Shown one piece after another: positions 22,905 through 32,512 of a DNA stretch of 64,000 nt. Source of the stretch: Acholoe squamosa (taxonomy: Eukaryota; Annelida; Polychaeta; Phyllodocida; Polynoidae); contig OX439035.1 in NCBI GenBank assembly GCA_949317995.1, positions 6,840,427-6,904,426 on the forward strand, read 5' to 3'. The stretch's first letter is position 1, and each line of letters starts with the position of its first letter. Under the pieces are notes generated by a model that was not told the origin of the DNA, did no database searches, and was given only the letters and a program-made list of their open reading frames with translations. The position numbers and the translations under genes were made by a program.

Positions 22905-23430
22905 CCTTTACAGGCCGATAATGTATCAATGTATCAGGCCCATTGGTCAGCACGATGCATGAATGCAGCCCTGGCGAGTGACTCGCCGCTGCTGCATCTG
23001 TGCATCATGGTCGATACACCCTCCGCGGGACGGAATGATGCACCAATGAAGTCCTGGCGAGCCTGCTCCCCAGCTACTCATTCAAGCATCATGGTGACCC
23101 TGTGGAGATGTATCAACCCTGTAGGGTTAGGATGTTGAATGAATGTAACCCTGGATATGATACATTACCGTAAACTCCCGCGTATAAGACGCGTCCTCTA
23201 CGCCAAACAAATGCCTGGGGGGTCTTATAGGATTTTTTCAAGCTTGGGGTGCGTCTTATACGAGGGGTAATTTTACTATAGAAATGTACTAATCTTACAA
23301 ATTTCAGCCTTAAAATGTGCGTCTTATACGCGAAAATGCATGTGCTGAGTTTGGGGTGCGTCTTATACGCGCAGCGCGTCTTCTACACGGGAGTTTACGG
23401 TAGTTAATTAGCGGCCCTTAAAGGTTTAAC
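22905..23430 (+). repeat. Family A MITE with nested family B insertion
   Basis: The left part starts accctttacaggccgataat. After the 237-bp family B element (23166-23402) the family A right end resumes as ttaattagcggcccttaaag. Confidence 0.75.
23166..23402. mobile_element. Family B MITE, 237 bp
   Basis: Ends taccgtaaactcccgcgtat and cacgggagtttacggta. Interior gtcttatacgaggggtaatt and gcgcagcgcgtctt. Same length and structure as the copy at 26737-26973, so the two are recent relatives. Confidence 0.88.
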
Positions 23431-23742
23431 GAGTAAACTAATAGTAATCGATGGACGGGGTAAGTGGGGCAGGGAAGAACGCAAATATATATTCACCTTA
23501 CCGGAGCTGGGTGAGGGAGACGGAGTGGTGTACTTTACAATGTAACACGCCTCTGTTATTCACCAAAGGAAAACATATGCAGTCATAGTGCAACAAGGTC
23601 GTATCTGCAAGTTTTGCAGGAGAGGCATAGATCATAGACAGAACTTGTTGCACTGAGGTGACAATTTAGTTGGTTAATTCACCCTGCAAGCCTCAGAGCA
23701 CACATGAGGAAGGTATTTTACTTTGATATTTTTTTGTTGCAG

Positions 23743-23799
23743 GAAATACAAGACGGAATTAATGCCAAGAAAATCCACGAAAAAAAGGGTGCTTCCATG
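23743..23799 (+). CDS. GRIPAP1: GRIPAP1 exon 16 (residues 528-546)
   Basis: Acceptor ttgttgcag|gaa, donor tccatg|gtaagt. It encodes EIQDGINAKKIHEKKGASM, matching human VKDTVDGQRILEKKGSAA. Phase 0. Confidence 0.95.
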
Positions 23800-24039
23800 G
23801 TAAGTCGTATGCAATTAAAGTTTCATATATACATACCTGTCAGTATATTTCAGCTTCATGTAATATATACAGTAGGTGGCGCTATCGTGCTACTTCAAGT
23901 ATCGTGTTATGACCAAGTGCATCATGCCTGTCATATTAAACGCAGCTAGAATCCAAGTCTGAGTCATAGTTCATATGATGAAGAATAATGTGATACAGCA
24001 AAAATTTGATAAAGGACTTGATTTCATCGTTTTACATCG

Positions 24040-24712
24040 TGCGCATTTGTGCTTGCCAGCGCTTCATTGTCACATCATACTGACCCTCCGGCAGTGCATT
24101 GACCCTATAGGGGCAGCATGACGCATGAATTTACACATCACAAGCAGCAGTGCATTGACCCTATAGGGGCAGCATGACGCATGAATTTACACATCACAAG
24201 CAGCAGTGCATTGACCCTATGGGGCAGCATGACGCATGTATTTACACATCACAAGCAGCAGTGCATTGACCCTATAGGGGCAGCATGACGCATGAATTTA
24301 CACATCACAAGCAGCAGTGCATTGACCCTATAGGGGCAGCATGACGCATGAATTTACACATCACAAGCAGCAGTGCATTGACCCTATAGGGGCAGCATGA
24401 CGCATGTATTTACACATCACAAGCAGCAGTGCATTGACCCTACAGGGGCAGCATGACGCATGAATTTACACATCACAAGCAGCAGTGCATTGACCCTATA
24501 GGGGCAGCATGACGCATGAATTTACACATCACAAGCAGCAGTGCATTGACCCTATAGGGGCAGCATGACGCATGTATTTACACATCACAAGCAGCAGTGC
24601 ATTGACCCTACAGGGGCAGCATGACGCATGTATTTACACATTACAAGCAGCAGTGCATTGACCCTATAGGGGCAGCATGACGCATGTATTTACACATCAC
24701 AAGCAGTATGGG
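24040..24712. repeat. 56-bp tandem array derived from family A
   Basis: After a family A-like stretch (ccagcgcttcattgtcac), the unit gcagtgcattgaccctatag - gggcagcatgacgcatgaat - ttacacatcacaagca repeats about 11 times at 56-bp spacing, ending just before exon 17. Units differ mainly by gaattt/gtattt and ctata/ctaca. Confidence 0.93.
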
Positions 24713-24755
24713 AGTTCAAAGGGTCAAAAAAGGACTCGATTTTGTTGTTTTTCAG

Positions 24756-24855
24756 ATCAAGGACCTAAAGCGCCAATTACAAGCAGAGCGTAAGCGGGTT
24801 GAGAAATTACAAGAACGACTTCAGGAACTACTCTCAGACTCCAAAAACCGACAAT
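24756..24855 (+). CDS. GRIPAP1: GRIPAP1 exon 17 (residues 547-579)
   Basis: Acceptor gtttttcag|atc, donor gacaat|gtaagt. It encodes IKDLKRQLQAERKRVEKLQE then RLQELLSDSKNRQ, nearly identical in pattern to human [20 protein letters not shown] then RLQDILTNSKSR. The best-conserved exon in the window. Confidence 0.97.
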
Positions 24856-25184
24856 GTAAGTTTAAATGGCTTGCGACTTGTCGTCCACCCCCGTCATAAG
24901 CCCACCTATTTTTGTTTTCGGGATTTTTACTTATTGAAAGGTCTACCCCTGGCTTAGGACCAGGGTTTTATCACAACAGGTTGAAGAACCCTGGGCATGT
25001 ATATGTTCTATCAATGAATTTTCAAAATTAAAAGAAAAGAAAAGTATAGTCTCATATAACACCATTTGTCTGGTCTCCTCATTAGAAGTGTCTGACAGTC
25101 TCATCCTCTTCTCGAGGAACGTGGTGTGCCCCTTGTCCTATCTAAATTTTATCTTATCCTCGTTATAACCTTGTTATTTTTCAG

Positions 25185-25408
25185 CAATGGAGGAACTGTT
25201 CAAGCCCATTGATCCTAATGAGCGCTACAAAGGGGACAACAGTTCTGTGTCATCTTGGACGGCGAGTCTCAGTGGAGTGAGTCGGGAGGTGACAGGGCCC
25301 ACGTCGCCGGGCGCAGACACGCCGCCGAGCGTGCTGGAACAGGAGAATAATGACCTCCTGAGTCGTATAGCGGAACTTCAGCAGGAGAAGTGGAACTGTG
25401 AGGAAAAG
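25185..25408 (+). CDS. GRIPAP1: GRIPAP1 exon 18 (residues 580-654)
   Basis: Acceptor tttttcag|caa, donor gaaaag|gtgaga. It encodes MEELFKPIDPNERYKGDNSS, VSSWTASLSGVSREVTGPTS, PGADTPPSVLEQENND and LLSRIAELQQEKWNCEEK. The middle is a disordered S/T/P-rich linker, as in the human protein between SGLEELV and ELFQRLAETQQEKWMLEEK. ELQQEKW is diagnostic. Confidence 0.96.
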
Positions 25409-25496
25409 GTGAGAGAATTGGGTAGTTTGAGTTTTAAAGGGTTTTATTGTATAATGCACGTAAAATTTAAAATGGTTTTCCTTTAACAAATACTGT

Positions 25497-25793
25497 AAAA
25501 ATTTCCTTGGAAAAAGCCACACATATAAGCCATACCCTGAGTTTAATAGGAAGCTATAAGCCACATCTGCGGCTTGAAAATGGGTAGATTACCATAAAAC
25601 CCTGGTCGTAAAATCGACCGCTAACATTTGCTCAAACTCTACCCCAGGCTTATGGCAGGGGTTTTATCATAATAGAATGTAGAAAAGAATTGAAAAAAAT
25701 TTAAGACCCCAAAATCGGCTTATAACATTTTCCAATACTCCACTCCACCCCGGCTTATGACTGAGGTCAGCTTATGAGCGGGGTTTTACGGTA
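25497..25793. mobile_element. Family B-like element(s), gggttttacggta type
   Basis: A first block at 25497-25585 (agccacacatataagccata) is followed by 25590-25793, with ends accataaaaccctggtcgta and cttatgagcggggttttacg then gta. The interior repeats cggcttatga. Confidence 0.7.
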
Positions 25794-25833
25794 GCAATGT
25801 TTTATGGTGTCAAAACCCCTTGTGTTCTCTCAG

Positions 25834-25927
25834 GTGTCCCATCTGGAGGCGAGTAACGCTGCGATGGCGGACGACCTTCTGCGTAAGACGGCCATGATTG
25901 AGTATTATGCCATGGATACCCGCTCAG
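25834..25927 (+). CDS. GRIPAP1: GRIPAP1 exon 19 (residues 655-685)
   Basis: Acceptor ctctcag|gtg, donor gctcag|gtgagg. It encodes VSHLEASNAAMADDLLRKTA then MIEYYAMDTRS, matching human [20 protein letters not shown] then IIETYVMDSR. Confidence 0.97.
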
Positions 25928-26317
25928 GTGAGGAGAATTGAACTTTTAAATGCCGCAATACAGCGTATTAAAGGTATTCAATCAAATAAGTCTACAGACA
26001 TTTCTACAAAAAGAAATTGGATAGTGGGGGCTTATTTTGTATTTTTCTCACCATGATTATAACATTAGTTGTCCAAACGGCATTAAAAACCATTACTCAC
26101 TCAGTCCTTAGAAGAATAAGAAAAAAACCAAAAAACCGGGAATAGACCGCGACATTTACGTCAGTCCTGGTCAAGTCAGACGATGGGAGTCGGACAATTC
26201 CGCACAGACGGACAGTGTTATTTCTGTGCTTGACCCAGTGTCTTTTCATTATTTGGCTGCAGTTACTGTGACCAAGGACCTTATAGGCGGTAAAGGAGAA
26301 CAACTTTTTTTACATCT

Positions 26318-27020
26318 TTAAGGCCGCTTGGTAAATTAATGCATCATGCTCATTTGTTATCAAGTTATACTGGTGTTTTCAACCTGAATTACTGTTAGCT
26401 CTGGCGAATAATTCGCCAGGGATGCATCCAGCGACCAATTAGACCCTACAGGGCTGATACACTTTTGAAGGGTCGTCATGATGCAAAAATGGTGCATCAT
26501 GCAGACAAATGAGCATGAATCATGAGATATTATGTACTCGACGAACGGTTTGAGAGTGCTTTGTGCCCATGGGTTGTCATGATGCTCCAATGAAGTGCTG
26601 GCGAGCAGTCTCGCCAGCACTTCATTGGTGCATCATGACGATCTTCGTGGGAAGGGTATCAGCCTCATAGCGTTGGCATGATACTTTAATGTAACCCTGT
26701 CGAGCTACTAGGGCTGCATTCATGCATCATGAAAACTACCGTAATCTCCCGCGTAGAAGACGTGTCCTCTACGCCAAACAAAATGCCGGGGGGTCTTATA
26801 GGATGTACTGAAATTGGGGGTGCGTCTTATACGAGGGGTAATTTTACTATAGAACAGTACTGGATTGACAAAAATCCCCCCTAAGAGGTGCGTCTTATAC
26901 GCGAAAATGCATGTGCTGAGTTTGGGGTGGGTCCTATACGCGCAGCGCGTCTTCTACGCGGGAGAATACGGTAATGGGCATAATGCATTAAGGCATCACC
27001 GACCTTTTATGGGTTAATTA
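26318..27020 (+). repeat. Family A MITE (long form) with nested family B insertion
   Basis: The left part begins tttaaggccgcttggtaaat. It holds several inverted modules, including gctccaatgaagtgctggcg and cgccagcacttcattggtgc. After the family B insertion (26737-26973) the end reads gcataatgcattaaggcatc then tatgggttaa. Confidence 0.72.
26737..26973. mobile_element. Family B MITE, 237 bp
   Basis: Ends taccgtaatctcccgcgtag and tacgcgggagaatacggta. Closely related to 23166-23402 in length and interior (cagcgcgtcttctacgcggg). Confidence 0.88.
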
Positions 27021-27629
27021 ACAATCACCTTTTTACTCTGTTCACAAAAGTCAACATGGCTGGGTCATGAATTGAACATGAAGGGCACTACTTGTGACCT
27101 TATGACCTTCGTGTGGAGACCTTATGACCTTCGCACGCTGCTATTGGGGCTATCCTGAACGTGTTAAAATCCTGTTAAAATGTTCATGTTTCCAGCCGTC
27201 AATATTTGATATCTAAGGTCACCCCCCGTTTAGGACATGGTGCTCTTTGGTTTTTTATTTTAGCTGGAACGCGGTAAAGGTCACCAATTCATGTTTCTGT
27301 GCACAAAAATGTTTCGCAAGAGCGACCACACAACCACAGTCCAACTCTTGTAACTGGTAAAAGAACTTTTGGTTTTTGGAACTTCTTTGTTGGTTGAGAC
27401 CATGGCTTGTCTTTTAAACCATTATCATTATCTAACATGGCTCGGGAACAGAGCCATGGTCAAGTAGAAAGTCACTGATGCGACATAGCATTTTCTTAAA
27501 ATCGACATGCGACATGGAGGTTAGAGACCAAGTCATTGGGAAATAGACATTAAGTGACATGTGACATTTTCTTAAATTTGACATGGGGGACCCCCTAACT
27601 AGACCCCACAACAGCTTCCTTCATAGATC
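27021..27629 (+). other. Intron 19, partly unique
   Basis: No MITE recognised. Contains two tgacct-type direct repeats with 2-bp spacing (27095-27108 and 27117-27130) and several gacatg/gtgacat words around 27480-27590. No coding signal. Confidence 0.4.
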
Positions 27630-27712
27630 CGTAGGGTTCCCACTGGTCAGTCAAACCGATTTTTCTTTAAAGGTCAGTTTAAACCATGACCAATAAATAG
27701 TGGGAACTCTGA
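27630..27712. repeat. Short inverted-repeat element, 'gggttcccactg' ends
   Basis: Left agggttcccactggtcagtc and right ccaataaatagtgggaactc are inverse at their tips (gggttcccact / agtgggaac). A similar tip, atagtgggaaccctat, is near 22130. Confidence 0.55.
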
Positions 27713-27771
27713 AATTCCGTGATAAGTGAATTTCTAGCACTCGTTGAGATACTCTATTATACCTTACACAG

Positions 27772-27923
27772 ACCACACACACGCGTCAGGCGGCGAGAGG
27801 ATGACCTTGAAGCGGGTGGTTGACTTTGTCAAGGACAGAGGGGACGAGAATCTCAAGGACATCAACCGCAAACTTCAGCGCATGTTGGAAGAAACACTCA
27901 CCAAAAACATGCACCTACAAAAG
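27772..27923 (+). CDS. GRIPAP1: GRIPAP1 exon 20 (residues 686-736), last one found
   Basis: Acceptor cttacacag|acc, donor caaaag|gtagga. It encodes [40 protein letters not shown] and LTKNMHLQK, matching human [20 protein letters not shown] then LQNMLEEQLTKNMHLHK. It ends in phase 0, as needed for a terminal exon encoding the DMEVLSQEIVRLS-type tail. Reading through the donor gives ~40 non-conserved residues to a stop at about 28047, which I do not take as the real end. Confidence 0.95.
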
Positions 27924-28049
27924 GTAGGACACACTTTTTCCCCCTTAAATTCTTTTATTTTTTTAGAATTCTTTTCCTATTTTTCTCTTTTTTTTCAGCA
28001 AAAAGTATCCTGTCATTTAGAGAGTTGGTTAATTTGGTTCTCATTTTGA

Positions 28050-28690
28050 GGTGTGCTCGTCAGGAAAATCAATACTTTACTCAGAAAAGTAGAGACTTTC
28101 GATAAAGATTATTTTGACGATTATGCTAGTGAAGCCGTCAATCAAAACATAAAGTTTTTAATTCTTTTTCTTTTTTCTAAATCATATCAGTACCGAAAAA
28201 CCCTTTCATAAGCCAACCTCAGTTGTAAGCCAGGGGTAGACTTTAGGGACAAATTAGAAGCTGATTTTGACAAAAAATAGCAAAAAAAAGGGAACTGATT
28301 TAAATAGATGCCACAGAGACCATGTTGACAAAGGCCGGTACTAAAAACAGAACGGCCACGGTTCTGGATATAACATGAACTCCACCCAAAGTGTGGTCTG
28401 GCTGCATTGGTCCACAAAAAAAGAGACTATTTCCGGCTTGGTGTTTTTGGGAATTATACGTGGAAATAATGCTGACCAGATTTAAAGCATTACAAAAGTC
28501 ATGATTATGTGCTATTTGACCATTATTAGGTACCACTGGTTTATGGGATTAAGCTGTATAAATTATCTGTCTTGCGGGATGGTAGCGTTAGATAAAATGT
28601 TGAAATCTGATATTTCTTTATCATCGAGAAAAAGGACCCTAAGGACATAAAAGAGACAGAGACAGAGAGCAAGACAAAAGGATTTATTTT
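28050..28690 (+). other. Intergenic or last-intron sequence, mostly unrecognised
   Basis: A partial family B-like block (accctttcataagccaacctcag, then gtaagccaggggtagac) lies at 28197-28245. The rest is unassigned, with no coding exon visible. Confidence 0.4.
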
Positions 28691-28723
28691 TATGTGAAAA
28701 GAGAGAAAGTCAGAGATGGGGGG

Positions 28724-28728
<5 letters not shown>

Positions 28729-28786
<58 letters not shown>

Positions 28787-28889
28787 GGGATGAGACAGAT
28801 GTGTGAGACAATGAGAGACAATGAGATAGGTGCGATATAATGAGAGAGAAAGAGGATGAGAAAGATGATGGATAGGGAATGGAGCAGTA

Positions 28890-28940
<51 letters not shown>
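28729..28940. repeat. Two (AG)n microsatellite tracts
   Basis: Near-pure ag repeats at 28729-28782 and 28893-28937, with ga-rich sequence between and around them. The antisense ORFs with S/L runs are artefacts of this repeat. Confidence 0.97.
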
Positions 28941-29199
28941 GGGGAAAAATAAAGAGAGGTAAGAGTGAAACAGAAACAAAAAGAGAATGAAAATGAGAAT
29001 GGGAGACAAGAAATAGACTTTTCATAGACTTTATATGTGGTCATTTAAAGGTTCAAAGAATTATTGTGGGGCAGAGAAGTAGAAAGAGACAGAGAACGAG
29101 AACGGTCATGAGGTGGTGAAGAGGATTTGTACATGGGAAGGTGTTGGGAGGTGCTGCCACTGTGTGGGAGTTGGTAGAACTAACAGCCCCCTGTAACCC

Positions 29200-30742
29200 T
29201 TTGTCAGTTTGTCTCAATGCTAGAATACATATTGGATGAGGCTCTCTCAGGGGCAGAGAAAGACATCACTCAAGACTCTTAATGCTTTGTCAGTTTGTCT
29301 CAATGCTAGAATACATATTGGATGTGGCTCTCTCAGGGGCAGAGAAAGACATCACTCAAACTAAAGACTCTTAATGCTTTGTCAGTTTGTCTCAATGCTA
29401 GAATACATATTGGATGAGGCTCTCTCAGGGGCAGAGAAAGACATCACTCAAACTAAAGACTCTTAATGCTTTGTCAGTTTGTCTCAATGCTAGAATACAT
29501 ATTGGATGAAGCTCTCTCAGGGGCACAGAAAGACATCACTCAAACTAAAGACTCTTAATGCTTTGTCAGTTTGTCTCAATGCTAGAATACATATTGGATG
29601 AGGCTCTCTCAGGGGCACAGAAAGACATCACCCAAACTAAAGACTCTTAATGCTTTGTCAGTTTGTCTCAATGCTAGAATACATATTGGATGAAGCTCTC
29701 TCAGGGGGACAGAAAGACATCACTCAAACTAAAGACTCTTAATGCTTTGTCAGTTTGTCTCAATGCTAGAATCCATATTGGATGAGGCTCTCTCAGGGGC
29801 ACAGAAAGACATCACTCAAACTAAAGACTCTTAATGCTTTGTCAGTTTGTCTCAATGCTAGAATACATATTGGATGAGGCTCTCTCAGGGGCAGAGAAAG
29901 ACATCACTCAAACTAAAGACTCTTAATGCTTTGTCAGTTTGTCTCAATGCTAGAATACATATTGGATGAAGCTCTCTCAGGGGCAGAGAAAGACATCACT
30001 CAAACTAAAGACTCTTAATGCTTTGTCAGTTTGTCTCAATGCTAGAATACATATTGGATGAGGCTCTCTCAGGGGCACAGAAAGACATCACTCAAACTAA
30101 AGACTCTTAATGCTTTGTCAGTTTGTCTCAATGCTAGAATACATATTGGATGAAGCTCTCTCAGGGGGACAGAAAGACATCACTCAAACTAAAGACTCTT
30201 AATGCTTTGTCAGTTTGTCTCAATGCTAGAATCCATATTGGATGAGGCTCTCTCAGGGGCACAGAAAGACATCACTCAAACTAAAGACTCTTAATGCTTT
30301 GTCAGTTTGTCTCAATGCTAGAATCCATATTGGATGAGGCTCTCTCAGGGGCACAGAAAGACATCACTCAAACTAAAGACTCTTAATGCTTTGTCAGTTT
30401 GTCTCAATGCTAGAATACATATTGGATGTGGCTCTCTCAGGGGCACAGAAAGACATCACTCAAACTAAAGACTCTTAATGCTTTGTCAGTTTGTCTCAAT
30501 GCTAGAATACATATTGGATGTGGCTCTCTCAGGGGCAGAGAAAGACATCACTCAAACTAAAGACTCTTAATGCTTTGTCAGTATGTCTCAATGCTAGAAT
30601 ACATATTGGATGAGGCTCTCTCAGGGGCACAGAAAGACATCACTCAAACTAAAGACTCTTAATGCTTTGTCAGTTTGTCTCAATGCTAGAATACATATTG
30701 GATGAGGCTATCTCAGGGGCAGAGAAAGACATGAAATTAAAG
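29200..30742. repeat. 92-bp tandem array with higher-order structure (about 17 units)
   Basis: Unit tttgtcagtttgtctcaatg - ctagaatacatattggatga - ggctctctcaggggcagaga - aagacatcactcaaactaaa - gactcttaatgc. Sequence variants show that units 3-7 (from 29379) are repeated as units 8-12 (from 29839), a 460-bp five-unit block. Confidence 0.95.
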
Positions 30743-30748
30743 ACGCTT

Positions 30749-31004
30749 AATCCTGTAAGGGCTGATTGTGCATTATTGCAGCACGCCCATTGGTCATGAT
30801 AACACAGGATTGCAGCCATGGTGAGTAACTAATGCATCATACCAACCCTATGGGGCTGATACACTCCTGGAAGGGTGGAATGATGCTCCAATGAAGTACT
30901 GGCGAGCAGTCTTGCCAGCATTTATTGAGTGCATCATGACAATTGGCATGATGCACTCCTGCATCAGCAGCTGTTTAAGATTGAGCCCCATAATGGGTTA
31001 ATAT
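30749..31004 (+). repeat. Family A MITE, diverged
   Basis: Contains ctgtaagggctgattgtgca, gatgctccaatgaagtactg, gcatgatgcactcctgcatc and ends ataatgggttaa. Confidence 0.7.
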
Positions 31005-31099
31005 GCTCTACCCTTTTGTCTTGATAATACATAAATGCAGTCATGGCAACTGGCACTGTAAATTTTGCACCATATTGACCCGTGGGATTGATTCACTCC

Positions 31100-31195
31100 A
31101 AGAAGGTCATAAATGCACCATTGGTCAAAATGATGTGCCAATGGTCAAGATGACATGTCACTGGTCAATATGATGTACTAATGGTCAAAATGATG
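31100..31195. repeat. 20-bp tandem array, left part
   Basis: Four to five diverged units of atgatgtgccattggtcaaa. The array continues at 35763 after the LINE. Confidence 0.85.
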
Positions 31196-32005
31196 AGCTT
31201 ACATAGCATTAGGGATAGAAAGGGAATGTACATATGGACATATGACACTATGGATCAGCTGTTGTACTATAGAGTCAATGTGTTATTTATTGGAGATTCA
31301 CGTGTAGCAGGTTTTGAAGAGCTACTAGACCTTGTGTTTCCACAAAAAGGTATCTTGCATCATACTATTGTCATGCCTGGGGCAAAACTTGAACACATTC
31401 AAAGAAGGTTGGTTCAGGAACTGCTGATGAATGGACCATTTGATTTATGTGTAATATCAGCTGGCATTAACAACATGTCATTTATGAGGAAGGATAGACA
31501 GGGCCACAAGTCATACGGCTTACAAGGAGAATATGCGGAGGAGGTATATCAGTCTGTTCGCGATGGGTTCCAGTCTATAACTACTGCCCTGAATAACTTG
31601 CCTTTTGATCAACCAACCTGTTATACATGTATTTATGGAGCCAACCAAGCTATGGCCAATAACTGGACAATGGATTGTACGAAAATTCAGGAGGAATTCG
31701 ACATAGCATTGGATACAATTAATGCTAATATAAGGGCATTTAATGCTGCTGAGGGGCTCCCTACAATGCGATTTGAACGTGCAGTGAGTAAATCAAGAGC
31801 AGGTAGCTGTCATAAGAGAGACTTATCTAGTCATATGAGAGATGGCATTCACCTCAAGAATGGGAAACACAAAAAGAAGATGGTACGTGCAATGGTAGTT
31901 AAGATCTTTCACCACTTTTGTGTTGAATACACAGACACTGACCTTGACCTAGCACTTGGTTTGAATCCAAACAGGGATCATGCTGATGCTGATGATGATT
32001 TTTAA
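31181..32005 (+). CDS. LINE ORF1: SGNH-esterase-domain protein
   Basis: 274 codons. Residues ~33-50 (VLFIGDSRVAGFEELLDL) hold the GDS nucleophile block I. SAGINNMSF (~98) holds the block III GxN. SSHMRDGIHLKNGKHK (~216-231) holds the DxxH of block V. These are the SGNH hydrolase catalytic blocks found in ORF1 of CR1/L2-group LINEs. The first ATG lies in the surrounding 20-bp array (atggtcaaaatgatg), so the current start is borrowed from the target DNA. The element's own N-terminal part was lost by 5' truncation. Ends in an acidic tail (DADADDDF). Confidence 0.85.
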   Translation: MVKMMSLHSIRDRKGMYIWTYDTMDQLLYYRVNVLFIGDSRVAGFEELLDLVFPQKGILHHTIVMPGAKLEHIQRRLVQELLMNGPFDLCVISAGINNMSFMRKDRQGHKSYGLQGEYAEEVYQSVRDGFQSITTALNNLPFDQPTCYTCIYGANQAMANNWTMDCTKIQEEFDIALDTINANIRAFNAAEGLPTMRFERAVSKSRAGSCHKRDLSSHMRDGIHLKNGKHKKKMVRAMVVKIFHHFCVEYTDTDLDLALGLNPNRDHADADDDF

Positions 32006-32512
32006 TAATTACTTATATATGTTAGTGTTAAATTAAATAACAGGCTTTGCATTATTGATATATGTCTACTGATTCGGAAATGGATGTTTGCCTTTTTTTC
32101 ACATTTTTCTTGACAGTGTCATCATGAAAGCATTGTTAAATTTTCTATTCATATTAATTGAATGTGCTAAATCATTTTTCTCTATTCAAAATTCTTTTGG
32201 ATTAGGACACTGCCCCTTTTTGTTGTGTACTAAGTCCACTAACCCCAGTGATACCCCTGATAAGTTTACCACCGTATAGTCAAGTGTAAGGGGGGCTGGG
32301 GGTTTAACCTGTTGTAAGCAATAGTTGAACACACAGTAGACTGCTTATAACAGTCACCTCTACTACGAGGATAATTTGTGGTAGAAGACTTTGTAAATAC
32401 TGTATGATGATACTGGTATTGGACATTGCTTTCTTTTCTGTTGTTGTTAATGTATCTCACCTTGTATATTACCTAATGAGATGGCATCATTATTATCCCA
32501 TTATTATTTGAA
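32006..32512 (+). other. LINE inter-ORF region
   Basis: AT-rich linker between ORF1 and ORF2. The short ORFs here on both strands have no recognised content. Longer than in many CR1 elements. Confidence 0.6.

Larger units (their letters stand above)
274..27923 (+). other. GRIPAP1: GRIPAP1 (GRASP-1) gene, partial: 20 internal exons
   Basis: Twenty exons with AG acceptors and GT donors join into 736 codons with no stop and no phase conflict. The product is almost entirely heptad-type coiled coil with many E, Q, K, L and R residues. Recognition rests on blocks recalled from vertebrate GRIPAP1: AEKRKMLLDELA, NTKGWLERRLNETE, IHEKKGASM, KDLKRQLQAERKR followed by EKLQERLQELL, ELQQEKWNCEEKVSHLE, DDLLRKTAMIE, and [17 protein letters not shown] then LTKNMHLQK. 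In vertebrates the protein binds Rab4-GTP through its N-terminus and GRIP1 through its C-terminus, and acts in recycling endosomes and as a JNK-pathway scaffold. The Rab4-binding N-terminal part is encoded upstream of the window. The final ~30 residues were not found downstream. Human GRIPAP1 is about 840 residues, so most of the protein is here. The exon 12-13 junction is about 20 residues shorter than in the human protein, so one small exon there may be missed. Confidence 0.93.

Noticed and set aside
27744-28049. Read-through ORF giving exon 20 a 41-residue extension
   Set aside because: It runs through a good donor into low-complexity T-rich sequence ([14 protein letters not shown]); conservation stops exactly at the donor.
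28541-29044. 167-codon minus-strand ORF rich in serine and leucine
   Set aside because: Translation of (AG)n microsatellites.
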